Positions 38,699 to 52,190 of a DNA stretch of 64,000 bases are shown piece by piece. The position numbers were made by a program, and so were the translations under genes. How positions within the stretch are numbered: position 1 is the first letter of the stretch; each line of letters begins with the position of its first letter. This stretch comes from Epinephelus fuscoguttatus (Eukaryota; Chordata; Actinopteri; Perciformes; Serranidae): assembly GCF_011397635.1 (NCBI RefSeq), contig NC_064771.1, positions 13,021,379 through 13,085,378 of the forward strand, read 5' to 3'. The notes below the pieces were generated by a model, which did not search any database, was not told the origin of the DNA, and saw only the letters and a list, made by a program, of their open reading frames with translations.

Positions 38699-41600
38699 AT
38701 GGATCCTGAAAGACAGAAACGAAGAGAGGAAATTCAGAAAGCCATGAGCTTTATTCAGTAAGTGCACACGTAATATTGACTTTACAACTAATTACAGGTA
38801 TCATGAGCAAAGTGCACACCCTTTAGTATATTGAGAACAATGACAGCCTTTTCATTTTCTCTCTCCACAGGTCATCATTGCCTTTCCCAGAGCCAGAGAG
38901 TTATGAGGTGTGCATTGATCCTTTTCATCCCATTTTTCTTTTACAAATTTTAATCAGCAACACACACCTACAATATTTACTCACAGAGTCCACCATGACC
39001 ATACTCTCATTTTGTTCTATCATCTCTTGGACTTAGATGAAAATTTCAGCTGAGATATTGTAATTTATCTTCTCCTCAATAGTTTTCTGTCCTACTTCTT
39101 CCTGACTATCTCATATCAGCTTCCTAATATTTTTTTTTTTAATTTAACCCTCTCCCTCCATCACCCCCACTCATTATTTAGTCTCAATTTGACCTCTCTA
39201 CACGTTCCCTTCAGGCATTTCTGACCCAGTTGGTGTGTAACTTGCTGGACGAGGGCAATTCCTGCTTTCGAGATGGAGACTGTCGTCAGGCAACCCAACA
39301 GTATGGGGAGGGGATCAGTGTTGCCCGCTACGCTCAGGCTGAGGCCCTAGTCATCCCCAGCGAGCTGCTGGAGAGCCTGTATGTCAACAGGGCAGCTGCC
39401 TGCTACCAGACGGTGAGGGAAAAGAGGAAACAAAATATGTCACTTGCAGATACATATGTGGACAAATGGAAGATGCAGTCAGAATGTGTATTTGTTTTAT
39501 ACTGAAAACACTAATATTTGTGAATAATTTTCAGCTTTGTTACGTTTAAAGTTTCTTTTATACAGTACTGTATTGTATGAGAAAGATAGAATAGAAAATG
39601 TTTGAATTTTTAGACATAGTATCTGAGTTAATGCGGAGGAAAATCCAGGCTTTTTTAGTCTGTGACTCATCTAATTTGTGGCTGTTACAGTATCAGGATA
39701 TTGTTGCCAGTTTGTTGCCAGTTCACCCCCATATATACCATAAATACACATTTTTCCTCTTCCCCATAGTATTGTTTTTTTAATCTAGCAAGTAGCACGA
39801 GCAGGAGCATTTAATCCATGGGTAGATGCACGCATCCTTTTGCGGCGTGATACAGTTGGCGGGTGCAGTTTGGTAATAAGAAAATAGTTCCTACATGAAA
39901 CTGCTCACAACAAGGTCTGTGGATTATCTTGAGTAACCAGATCATGATTTCTGGAAAGAGACATTGCTGTTTAGTTTTTCAAATGAATTTTTTGGCACTT
40001 TGAGCACCACAAGCTGAGTGCCATCTAGTTCCCTTATATTGGAGAGAAGGCAGACATCTCTACAGCTGATATCTCCAGCACTTGGCAACTCACATCAAAA
40101 CAATCTAGATTGATAAATAGCACTACGGGTAAGAGTAAAAATCTGTATTTTTAATTTTGGGATGAACTGTCCCTTTAAATTCTGAAGCCTTTCTTGCTCT
40201 TACTGTATATCTCTGTTTTTTTGTTTGTTTGTTTGTTCTCTTTTGGGTCTCAGAGGGAGTTTGAGCGTGGTGTTCAGGACTGCGACAGTGCACTGTGTGT
40301 GTCAGAAGGCAGTCGCAGGGCTTTGTACCGCAAAGCGATCTGTCTGAGGGAGTTGGGACGACTCAGAGAAGCCTACGAATGTGGAACCAAATGTCTCCTC
40401 ACAGCACCACATGTACGTCGTCAACACTGGAAATATTAATAGAAATAGAGTTCTTCCCCAACGTTGTTTTAAAGTACTAGTGTAAAATAAAAGATTACCT
40501 CTCATGAAATTGGTTAATGGAGATGGTGTGTGCATTAGTTAATGCAGGTTTGGAATAGAATAGTGAATTTCAGTGTCAGTACTGAGTCATGGATATGTTT
40601 TACTTGATAACTTTGGAGCTACACTGTGTTCCTCTTAATAGTTTATTGTAAAGTGAATGACACTGATTGTTGGTAAGTGGAACTTCTTGTTGTGATTAAT
40701 CTTCCAGGACAGGCAGGTGACTGAACTGGCTCAGGATCTGGCCACTAAACTGGGCCTGAAGGGCCGTAAGGCTTACGTCAGCCCACAGACAGAGTCCACG
40801 GCCACAGAAGGGGAGAATCACGGAGAGACTTCCCCACCCACAGGAGAGGTGGGTGCTGCTGTCGCGGTGTAGAGCTGAGCTACATACTTGGAATGCCGTG
40901 ACTGAAGGAGAGGCTAATCATGTCTTATTTTTTTCTCTTTCCTTCAGATGTCCTCCAATGGGCTGGAATCTCTGGGTGACATTGGACCAGGTATGAGAGA
41001 CTGGCACACCTTGAACATGTCTGCTCCTGCCCACATTCCCACCTATTTCTCATATTAATTTCCTTCTCATCATCACTTTTTTCCATGCTCCTCAGCGGAC
41101 CTGGCTAATGCGCAGTGTATCCCTGCTCCCTTGGCCACACCCATCCCAGTCAGCGATGACCCAGCGTCCACTGTGGTGACCCCATGCACTGACCTGTCAG
41201 AGAGCCCCAGCAGCCAGGGCCTGCCTCCCATGCCGTACTCCGTACCTGTATCGGAGCACATGGATGAATGCAGCAGCAGTGTCATGAAGGACGAGCTAGA
41301 CAGTCTGCTGGAGTGCATCCCTAAGAAAGTCAGTGAGGTTAGAGAAGGAGAGATGTGCAAGAGATCAACCAGTCATACACCACTGTTTTTATTTTCACAT
41401 TTATTTCAGCACAAAAATTGGTCTTTTACTGTTTGTCATTTCTGCTTGATTTAATTTAGAAGTGCTATTTGTAGTATGTTTCTTTACACAAGGGGAAGGC
41501 AGAGGAGTCTACACTGGAGAAAATCTTCAGGTGGAATATGATCCTCATCCCTCTACATGAAGTAATTCTATTCTTGCCTCTGTTTTTTCTCCTGATCCAG

Positions 41601-44600
41601 AGTCCAGTTCAGGGTGCTATCCCAACCAACCTCCCCAACACAGCGGTGGGTCTCCGGCCTCCATACTCCCCAAGCCTTCCAGCCCCGTCACCCCAGCTGC
41701 CCCCAGCCTTCTTCAGCTCCTCCATCGGTGACATGCCCACTCTGGAGCCCTACCCGCAGCTGGCCCAGCGGGACCAGGGCTCTACCCAGGCGCAGGACGC
41801 ACTGGGAGGCTTCTCCACAGATGGAGAAGGGAAGTCAGGAGTCGCTGCTGGCGGGCTGGATTCGTTGTCTGAGTACACTCTCCCTGGTGAGGAAAGAGTC
41901 TTTATCTTAATATGTTTTTTTTTTTTTTTTTTAAATTTCAATCACTAGAAACCTTGTACATTTTAAGATCATTGCACATGGCGTGCTCATGTTTACTGTG
42001 ATGGTTCACATACCAAAAAAACATTAGAGGGACATCAAAGGGAAAAGATACAATGTTTGAGTTGACACTAGAATTACACTGGAAATAGGACTCTTAATAA
42101 TGTTGTAACCCCACATATTTTAAAATTACTTAGTGTACCTTTAACTCAAATTTTCTGCTCAAGTGTATGTCGACTCTATGACTTTTAATTCTGCACACAG
42201 TACAGCATGCAAGCTATAATGTAAAAAAAAAAATTCTACATTTAATTGACATACACACTTTTTGAGCAAGTGCAGTGTCTTAGCTTGCTCTTAGTTATTA
42301 GAGCACAGCTCCTAGGGAGTTGGCTTTAACCTGAGGTGCGTCAGCAGCAGACGGTGTGAGTCAGCACCATCACAATATGGTGTCTGACATCATTGTCCTT
42401 GTGTCTGTGGTCTTCAGGGGGACGAGTGTGTCACAGCTTCATCCCTGGAATGCGCAACCACAGTGCTGCACATGCAGTAAGTAACACACACACACTCACA
42501 CACACACACACACACACACACACGCAGTCACACATTTGCGTCATCTCCTGTAAAATGTGTGCTTCTTTTGACAAATTATAGTGTTAAACTTGTGTTTGAT
42601 GTTATGTGGATATAATTGTGGTATATTTATGTAGCCTATATTGGAATTATATCTGAAAATTGAACAAATAAAAACCCTTAATCTGAACTTTATTCAAAAA
42701 ACATCATAGAAATGTCACATCTTTAGTTGAGTATAGACAGCACCCAAATCCTCTTTACCTATATCAAGTTAATCAAATGTGATATATGATTGTGCTATGT
42801 GATAATCCATAGAAAAATAAAGGAACACTGTGAGTGCTTTCTGTGACATTAGAAATACTTTCAAAATACTAATATTTACATAAATACAAAAACTGCTAAA
42901 ATACACAGAGCTATCTACAGTGCCGCAGCCCCACCTAGTGGAAAAGTCACACCATGCCACTGTTTTACAATTTCAACACAGTGATGTTGTTCACAATGAA
43001 GCATTATCAGGGGTAAAAAGGATGCGTCCACCTAGACGCTTTGATAGTGACTTAAGTATGTCCTGTCGTGTCTAGCAGCATCACTGAAATGGTGCCAGTT
43101 TTTATGTATTAGCGGCAGTTTCTGACTCTAATTAGTTCTTGTATTTAATCTCTGTGTCCCCCTCTTCTTCTTCAGAATGGTCCAGCAGGAACCAACCTGT
43201 CCCTGCTCTCCAGGAATCCTCTGGCAGCCACACATGAGTTCCGGCAGGCCTGTCATGCCTGTTACAGCCGAATAGGTTGGTTCAAGTCGCCGAGCTTTGA
43301 GTCTGTTTCTCATACTAGCCTTTGACCAGTTTCTCTTTACTTTTTTTTTTTTTTTTTACAAATGTTTAAATTGGGATGTTATAGTATCAACATTATTTAT
43401 AGAATTTATCTCATCTTACAATTGTTATAACTTGTTTTACAGTGTAATTTAACCTTCTCTTTCCTCCCCTTGTTCACAGGTCCACGAGTGATGGACTACA
43501 AGTATCAGCCAGAGGCAGCACACCGCTGCAAGAGGGATGTGCTGCTGTGCCGCCTCAAAAACACAGATGACCCCACCTGGAAGAGGATTCGGCCAAGGCC
43601 TGCACGGAACAACTTCCTGGGGGCATTTGTACTCTGTAAAGGTATGTATATAGTCTAAATAAAACACTTCAATATATGTTGAAGGTGGAAAATTAATTTG
43701 GGAAATAACCCCAACAGCCTTATGGAGTTAAAGTATTGAAAATCTGTTTCTGTATTCAGTCTGACGTTCTCTTTCTTTGGTCCCACAGAGGTGCAAGAGC
43801 GTCAGGAGTGCCAGTATGGGGAGAACTGTACGTTCGCTTACTGCCAGGAAGAGATTGATGTGTGGACCCAGGAGAGGAAGGGAGCCCTGAGCCGGGAGCT
43901 GCTGTTTGACCCGCTGGGCAGCACAGAGAGACGGGCGCTCAGCGTCACCAGACTGCTGCAGCTCCACATGGGCATGTTCATGTTCCTCTGTGAGGTGAGT
44001 CCACGATCTGTGTTTCTCTTGTCCTTTTCGGTCTCTTCAGACCTGCACTTATGGCGCATTTCATCTAAGACTTTGACTAATTTACATGTCTTTTCTCTCT
44101 CAACAGGAATGTTTTGACAGTAAGCCTCGCATCATCAGCAAACGCAGCAAAGAAAACTTAGCAGTCTGCTCAAACCTCACAGCTCGACACCCGTTCGACG
44201 ACAACAAGTGAGTGTAACAGGGTTTTTGTGTCTTCATTTTGCTGCAAAGTAAGTTGTCAGGTTTATTGATAGTGTGATGAAATGCGGAGGTAACGTGATA
44301 AATGCACCTCTGTGTGCTGCAGGTGCCTGGTGCACGTGGTGAGGTCAGCCAATGTGCGCTACAGTAAGGTGCGTCCCCTGCACCCTCTCTGCCAGTTCGA
44401 CGTGTGTCGCCACGAGGTTCGCTACGGCTGCCAGCGTGAGGACAGCTGCTCCTTTGCTCACTCTGTCATAGAGCTCAAATGCTGGGTCCTGCAGCAGGAT
44501 ACTGGTGAGGTCCACACACATCAGTCATCTTTTCAATTTGTTAAATATATTGTTACTGGAATTTAGGGATGCACAATATATATAGGGCCGACAAATTATC

Positions 44601-44994
44601 TGCTGATAATAGGACGTTTTTTTAATTACGTACTATTCTGATAGTTAAATTACAGTTGATAAATAGTGCTGATAATACAAAGCCAGTCTGCTTTCACTGG
44701 CTTAACAAATGCAGCAGCTGCACACCTACACAAAGGTACTGTTGTAAACAAGATGATAGTAAACACCAACAACTGACTATGAACACAGCATCGCGTGTTC
44801 GTTGTACAGTATCTACAGTGAGCAGTGAGTCATTGAAGGGTTTTTCACAGAGCTACTCTCTATTATTTCCCTCAGGTATCACCCATGAAGAGATGGTGCA
44901 GGAGTCCAAGAGACACTGGCAAAGGCTGGAGCAGAACGCACAGAAGCAGCAGAAGGTGAGACAGGAAAAGCACTGACACAGTGGAATCTCTGAC

Positions 44995-45028
<34 letters not shown>

Positions 45029-46084
45029 CAACAAAGAATAGCGGTATACCCTTGCCCTGTGTTAAGTCTTACTAGAGTGAGGACAGCTGCGTATTTCCTC
45101 TAACACGCACAGCAGCCAGTCGGTTCTTATCCCCTGAGAAGGAATTTCACCTGTAAAGCATAATGAGCATAGAAGTTAATGCCATCACCCCAAAGACCCT
45201 GCCCTAACAAATCAACAAGAGCTGCCACAAGAATTGTGGATTAAAAGCATTAAGTTACTTGTTAGATTTTTAAATGTTGGAGTAATTTTCGGGTGATGTT
45301 TTGAGGGTAAAATCCCATCTATAGTTTGTTGTTGTGTTTGGTATGTTTAGATGCCTGCTGTCTAAGTACAAGTAAAACATGGCTGCCAAATTTAAGTCAA
45401 ATTAACTCACTAGTTGCATGTTTATTAGTTTTTTTGTTGTTGCTTTGTACACTTCAAACACAATCTCGTGTTGTTTTCTGAGATAGATGAACAGCAGTCT
45501 GATACCGTACTGCATGCCAACATATACTGCAATACTGTTTGCATATACTTATTTTTCCTTGACAATAGGGGTCGTGTTTGTGTATTCAGCTTCACCCAAA
45601 ATGCAATTATTGTATGAATAAAAAAGCAAAACATAGTTAAATATGTAATGCAATTCTGTTTTTGTCTGTTTTATCAACATTAACTCCATTTGTCTCTTTG
45701 TCTGTGTGTTTCAGCCTATCCATATTCCCCATCCGAGCAGCAGCATACCTGCAGGAGGAGTAGGGGGAATGGGAGGTGGGGGTGGAGGAGTCGGTGGAGA
45801 TGGCATGGGTGGGGGTGGTGTGGGCCCAGTGAGCGGGTTGGGTGTGGGAGGGTTAGGAGCAGGGATGGGTCGAGGACGCCCCCTCAACCTGAAAATGAAG
45901 TTTGTGTGCGGGCAGTGCTGGAGGGAAGGGCAGGTCAATGAGCCCGACAAGAACCTCAAGTACTGCACTGCCAAAGCACGGCACAGGTGAGGCCTGTCTC
46001 GGAGCAAAGCAATATGGCAGTATTTCAAATCTGTTTTTTAAGGCTGACTGCCCTTGTTTTGTTGTTCTTTTAAGGCTTTAGGTT

Positions 46085-46148
<64 letters not shown>

Positions 46149-48748
46149 CTCTTATTATATTATATATATATATATTTTTTTTTCTCCTCCAATTCACGTC
46201 AACTCTCTTCTCAGCTGGACCAAGGAGCGTCGGGTCCTGCTGGTGAAATCTTTCGAGAAGAAGAAGTGGGTTGTCGTTCGGCCTTTGCCTTTCTCCCGCA
46301 CCTATCCACAGCAATATGACGTGAGTCCTTATACACTCGTTTTCTCCGCCCCTCCACCTCTCTCACATGCTGAGTACAGCTGACTCTGTTTGCCCTGGGG
46401 GACAGGTGTTGTTGTAAATCTTCTTACCCCTGTGTCTTATTAGCAGCTGCCAATGTGTCTTTGACAGTGTTTTTATGTTGGCACTGGCAATTGTGTTAGC
46501 TAACACAGGATTACCATGTTTAAGTCTTTAGAAAAAGTTAATTGTAAGGCATTTCAAACTCAATATATTTTATCCAACTCTTCATCGTCAGAAGAATTGC
46601 AACACTAGTTTGCCTCAGAGGGCTTTACAACATATAAAACCTTATGTCCTTTGACCCTCACAGCAAATAAGGAATAACAACAACCTTTGACCCTCACAGC
46701 AAATAAGGAATAACAACACACACACACACACACACACACACACCCCACCCCCCCCAAACTTTAAACAGGGGGAAAATGCAAGAAGCCTCAGGATAAACAG
46801 ACGAATGTGCAATAGATGTCATCTGTACAGAACAGACCAACATAATAAAATTATAGACAGTTTGGTATAAACAATCCATATGTCTGTACATAAACAACAA
46901 CAAAGTGGCATTTTCACAACTTAAAGGGCTAAACTAGCTAATTAAATCCATAAAGAAACTCTGTTGCAATGATGTTGACCTTTTGTCTGTGTCTCATCCA
47001 GATGTGTGTGCATGTGATGAAGCAGAAGAAGTGCCACTATATTGGGAACTGCTCATTTGCTCACAGTCTGGAGGAGAGGGACGTCTGGACGTACATGAAG
47101 AACAACAGCTGTAAGCTTCTGGGTCCATCCAGAACCACTGTGTTGTGAGATCAGTGCATTTAGAGATTGTATACAAATGGAAAGATGGTATATTCCGAAT
47201 TGAAATTTAAAGTGGCAATCTTGAAGATTTTGGGTCCGTTCAATTTTGTGACACCTATAAATATTGCAATATTTTAATCAGTGGGCCATAGGCATGATCA
47301 CCACTGTGTTACCTCATTCAGCAATAGATAGTAACTTAACAGGTGTTTATTTAAATAAAATAACCTTTTTGTCTGTTACCACAGTCACGATAAACTGCAT
47401 TGATTTTTGAGGTGCTGACTCCACTCCACTCGCACTGATTGTTGCTCTACGTCACACTGTATTCAAGGTTACAGAGAATGTCTTCTCTGTCTCTCTTCTT
47501 CCTCACCTCACTTCTCTGCAGTGAGAGACATGCAACAGATGTACGAACTGTGGCTGCAGCTCACCAATCAGAGTAGACGCACAGATAGCTCTGCAGTGAC
47601 CCCGCCCCCAGAAGACAAGCAGGTCACCATAACAGCAGATTACACAGAAGGCATGGTGAGTGGTCATATAACACTTTATTACACAGGTTTGTTGAATACT
47701 TGATTCTTAATTGGTCAGTTACAGCATTATTATTTCTGAATAACAGACTGTTGCTAGGGCTGGATATTGTTAGAAAAACACCAATACCAGTGTCATTATA
47801 AATTGATACTGATACTAATAGCGTACTTTATAAGCAACCTTTTCTACTTCATCTTATACACATCACATGAATGGAAGCATTCAGTTGGCCAACTGTGTAC
47901 TCCACAAACTGTATGAGTTGTAGCTGTTGCGGCAGTGGGCCAATCACATGTCGCATTACATCAAAGAACACTTGCAGTGATTGGCTGTGAGCGTAACTGT
48001 ACAAATAGTCTTGTATTTACGATCTAGGTAGAAAAAGGAACAAATACAGGCATAGTTTGACTGGAAAAGTTTTGATACTACTTGGTAATGGGTTATTTCA
48101 TTCGATACCTGAAATGAAATGAGTACTAATACCCAGCCCTAGTTGCTGGACGCAGCTCTGATAAAAGAAGCACAAAAATCATTTTAAAATCAGTTATATA
48201 ATTTTAAATCAATATTTTGTGTCAAGTTATTGATTTCTTTAGTAAGCAGCTGTGTGGCAAGTTGAAGCAAAAAAAGTCCAATATGTAAAGTTTGTACACA
48301 AACAGTTTATCTGTATGGATTACATTGATGCAGAATTGACAATAATGCTGTTGAAATATGACACCTTTCATCTTGTGTTTCTAGAGTTATTTGTTTTTGT
48401 TGACATGTAAGGAATTGCTAATGTCATATGTTTTAAAAGGAGTTTGGCGTATTGCTTTCCACCAAGAACAGGGTGGGAAATAATCTCAAAAGGGATCTAG
48501 TTGTAGTCTTTCAAATAGCGACCCTGCAAGGTCCCCAGTCTTGTATGAATAAAAGAGGCATATTTTTCTTCAATGTGAGAGGCTGCCAGACAAAAGTCTT
48601 CTTGTGTATGGAAGGCATTAGTTTATGTTTACTGACTGCATCCCTGTTTGCTCAGTTGAAATGGTTGTTGGTAAGCGTGAGAGATGAGCTGTGTTGATGT
48701 GTATCGTTTCAGGGAGGCCGGCGGTTGTCAGACGGGGACGATCTCTGA
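38699..48748 (+). CDS. zc3h7b: CCCH zinc-finger protein ZC3H7B (RoXaN), apparently C-terminally shortened
   Basis: RNA-binding protein; mammalian ZC3H7A/B bind certain microRNA hairpins, and RoXaN contacts translation factors. Twenty exons: 38699-38757, 38871-38907, 39215-39412, 40254-40412, 40708-40848, 40948-40990, 41096-41328 (or 41337), 41601-41886, 42418-42476, 43176-43275, 43480-43641, 43789-43994, 44107-44207, 44323-44504, 44876-44955, 45715-45986, 46215-46320, 47002-47110, 47522-47655, 48713-48748; about 900 aa. TPR region in exons 3-5 (e.g. LYRKAICLRELGRLREAYEC); Pro/Ser-rich middle; CCCH-type fingers in exons 11/12 (last ligand is Cys), 14 (CRHEVRYGC, DSCSFAH) and 18 (CHYIGNCSFAH); a CGQCW motif and Gly-rich run in exon 16. 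The last exon encodes only GGRRLSDGDDL and stop, so the C2H2 finger and final CCCH known at the mammalian C-terminus are missing. Confidence 0.9.
39785..40180. repeat. Truncated MITE copy in zc3h7b intron 3
   Basis: It matches the 17640-18013 part of the full MITE in chadl (GAAACTGCTCACAACAAGG, TCATGATTTCTGGAAAGA, GATTGATAAATAGCACTAC) and ends GAACTGTCCCTTTAA. It lies just before exon 4, and its right part is shared with the upstream duplicate. Confidence 0.7.
42483..42523. repeat. (CA)n microsatellite next to zc3h7b exon 9 donor
   Basis: A CA run interrupted by two T changes begins six bases after the GTAAGT donor at 42477. Confidence 0.85.
44560..44660. repeat. Fragment of an hAT-type repeat (GGGATGCACAATATATA)
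   Basis: TTTAGGGATGCACAATATAT followed by AGGGCCGACAAATTATCTGC is the typical start of a fish dispersed element. The other end is not recognisable. Confidence 0.4.
46088..46184. repeat. (AT)n microsatellite in zc3h7b intron 16
   Basis: About 57 bases of perfect AT, then imperfect AT ending in a T-run that also serves as the pyrimidine tract for the exon 17 acceptor at 46214. Confidence 0.85.
46648..46745. repeat. 36-bp direct duplication plus (CA)n
   Basis: CCTTTGACCCTCACAGCAAA with its following AATAAGGAATAAC segment occurs twice, starting at 46648 and 46684. It runs into a CA microsatellite (46713-46743) and a C-run. It lies in the intron before exon 18. Confidence 0.8.
47754..48142. repeat. 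MITE with CTAGGGCTGGATATTG / AATACCCAGCCCTAG ends
   Basis: Clear terminal inverted repeats bound a 0.39 kb noncoding element in the last zc3h7b intron. It is the same family as 19851-20487. It falls between exon 19 and the short final exon. Confidence 0.7.
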
Positions 48749-50570
48749 GTGTAGCTGTGTTGACTCGAGGCAGCTGATCGCCACTGAGCTGCAGACAAAG
48801 AGACGGGCCTGCCACACCAGCTACAACTGAACAGTCTGTCATCTTGCCAGTCTGACCTCCTCTAACATCTAGCCAGCAGTGTGAGAACAGATGGACACAC
48901 AATGAAAGGGTCGACCCCACCACCACATTAATACACACACACATACAAACACTTCCACACAGCACATGATGCACAAATCACAGGCACCGCTTAACACAGA
49001 GAGAGCTTTGTAAGTGAAAATACAGGACTTGGATTTGTGTTTTACTGTCATGCTGCAGTTACACTCAGCACATTTAGGTTCCCCTTCAGCAGATTATACC
49101 GCAGAAATTCCACAGACAACTAGTTTTGCTCTGACTAAAATAATCACCTAGTTTCCCTAGTGCTCTTTGGACTGAGTATCTGTGTCCACCACCACCTCTT
49201 TTTAAAAACAAAATCCTCACAGCACTGAAACAATTCTTGTGGGCGCGCTGGTCGCAGCTCTTAAATTTTGCTTGGTGATAATTTAAGAAATGAATTGAAG
49301 CTCGGTACTCATACGCTAAAAGTTGAAATTTTAACTTTGGAGTGCCAAAAACACCAAGCCTACAGTGCTGGCGATGGAAACAGAGACTTAACCTATGAAG
49401 CATTGTAAAAAGAGGTTGTTGGTGGACACAAGCCGTTAAGCTGCATAACAACCAAATCCTCCTCTCCTTCCTTGGTGGGAATATTGTGAGAGGGTCAAAA
49501 TAACTTACCTGAGATTAATAATTTAGAGCATAATTTTTTTGTTTCAAGGGGAGTTGTACTTCCCTGTTATATTGTCTGCCATATTGGTAGAATGCTATGA
49601 ATGTAATGCCTGCAAGGGCCTTTAAAACTAGGAAATTAGTCATTTAAAACGTTGCTGTGGTTGTGGAATGTATGCAAGTATACTTAACATGCCCCAAAAC
49701 AAACTTGTGTAACACGATAGCCCCCCCACCCCCCCGGTGTGAAGACCTATTGATAGCTGGATATGTAAACAAACCAAGCGACCCTGCATGGGACCCGCGG
49801 AGACACGCACACACACTCACATAATAACCTTGTAGTTGCTGTCAGCTGACGTCCAGGTGACTCAAAACATGCTTGAATGTCAGCTCCTCTCAGGTTGACA
49901 TAAACACCTGTGGCTAAAGTACACGTGGCTAATGGCTCAGAGCAGCTGTTGCCAAAGCGACCATCATGTACTTGAAACTATTGGTAAGGAGCTGGCAGGT
50001 GTGAAGCTGGTGTAGGAGTCAGAGCAATGACTGCAGCATATGAACAGTCCTTGCTAGAGTGGCTCTCAGCATTAGATCAGTTCAGACCGCAGATGCCCAT
50101 TAAAAAAATGATGACCTCACTTGGACTGAAGCATAGTGAAAATACTGCCCGTGCAGACGACTTAAGTTGTGGGAAGAAAAAGATGAGTTTTGTAATAGTT
50201 AAGAGAAAAAAAGATAATAAACAGAGAACAAATCTGTGAGAAAATAACTAATGAAAGAAAAGCAGGATTATTAAGAATGTATTTTTCTATAGTTGATTGT
50301 GAGAAGATATTTAAGATACGTTAAAAGTAAGGGCAAGTCGCCATTTCTTCACTTGAACTGGGGTCATCATTTCACTGAAAACCAACCGCGCCCCCACGGC
50401 CTTCAAACGGAAACCCGTGTTCCTCATATGCATCCAGATGTTGCGTTCCTGACAGCTAACAGTAGCTCCTAATATTAACCTTTTCATGACGGGGAACCTG
50501 CTAGCCTGAGGCAGGGGAACTATGCTCACCACATATTGTGCCTAGAAACAACACATCAACATGCGACACC

Positions 50571-50606
<36 letters not shown>

Positions 50607-50881
50607 CATGCGTACACACACAGAGGCAGGATATCTGTTGCCATCTTATTCTAGCCTTTAATGCGGATGGAGACACAATGGAGGTATGTTTATATTCAGA
50701 TACGTATACACACATATTATACATATTTACAAATAATGGTATACTACTAATAATAATTGATAACTTAGCGGTTAAGCTTAATAAATATATAACCTGAAAA
50801 CCTGTATTGATTACATAGAAGAACTTCTTGTTATTGAGGTATTGCTATATGACATGTATCGCTGAACTAGATGACTATAGT

Positions 50882-50914
<33 letters not shown>

Positions 50915-52054
50915 GATCCTTTTTATTTTGTAATTTTCCTTCTGTGTGGGTTGTTCCAGACAGGGTTTGTATGGAGGGGTTGAAGCAGATTGATTTTTAA
51001 GGCTGAATGTGTTGCAGTAGGGTTAAACCTTTAGGCTGAGAGCAGAGGGGAAGAAATGGAGCGACTCGCCCAACTTTAGAGGGTATTTTTTTCGTTGTTC
51101 ACAAGTCCAGCAGCTGAACTGGATGTACACATTATGGCATGCTCCTGTTCTGCACATTTCTGTGAAGCTGCAATTTATATTTGAAGTATTCATCTAATTT
51201 TCCTGTCCGGAGTGACCTCGGCTCACGCTTAAATCAACAAGTGGCTTCAATTCCCAACATACTGACAGTAAACTCAACCTGAACACCATGGCTAACGGGA
51301 GCAGATGTTTAAAAAGTGTTAAAAAAGAAAGCAAAGATCTTAAACCACAGTATATGGGTGTTTTGTGATGTTCCATTGTGTCTGCAGTTAGTGAATAAAT
51401 AGAAAATAGAGAAATGATTGACACCAAAAGCTGCAATGTCTTAATTATCCAGCTGTTAAAAACTGACTTTATGCCTGATCAGTTTAGACGGACAGCCCCA
51501 GCTTGGGCTGAGCCTAAAAGCAGATCTCAGGTCAGTCTTGTTGGTCACTCAGCAGCAGTTTTTGGGGGATTGTCGATGATGAGCCCTGGTCTGGAACAGC
51601 CCCTGGTATTAGCTTCTTCGAGGGATCGTATTACTACTACTCCTAGTATTATGATGAATATGATGACGATAATGATTGCTATCTATTGACTATTTCTATT
51701 TCTTCTCTATATGCTATTGATATATGTATGTTAATTGCAATGTATAACTCTCTTTATATATGTATCCATGTATGAATATAATAATTAACAGTAAATATGC
51801 GTCTGTGTATGCAGCGGTGCACAGCTCTGTCTGGGAGGCAGTGAGCAGAAGACATCCAATGTGAGGCTCCTGAGTTTTTAACCCTACAGGTGTCGACAGC
51901 CACCTGTAGGCTGTCCGTAGTAGAAGACATTTCACACAGTACAGTAGACCTGCTCTTTATTAATGTTGTCTGAGCTCTGTTTGTAAGCGTTGGGATTATT
52001 TGGGCACTAGCCAGAGAAAAAAAAAAGATAGTGGATTAAAGTTGACACTATATA

Positions 52055-52142
<88 letters not shown>

Positions 52143-52147
52143 ATATT

Positions 52148-52190
<43 letters not shown>

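Noticed and set aside
45711-46028. Proline-rich minus-strand ORF
   Set aside because: It is the antisense shadow of the glycine-rich zc3h7b exon 16.
46054-46383. ORF with an IY repeat
   Set aside because: Translation of an AT microsatellite running into zc3h7b exon 17.
50027-50239. 70-codon ORF downstream of zc3h7b
   Set aside because: No homology recognised, Lys-rich end near a poly(A) signal; likely 3'UTR.
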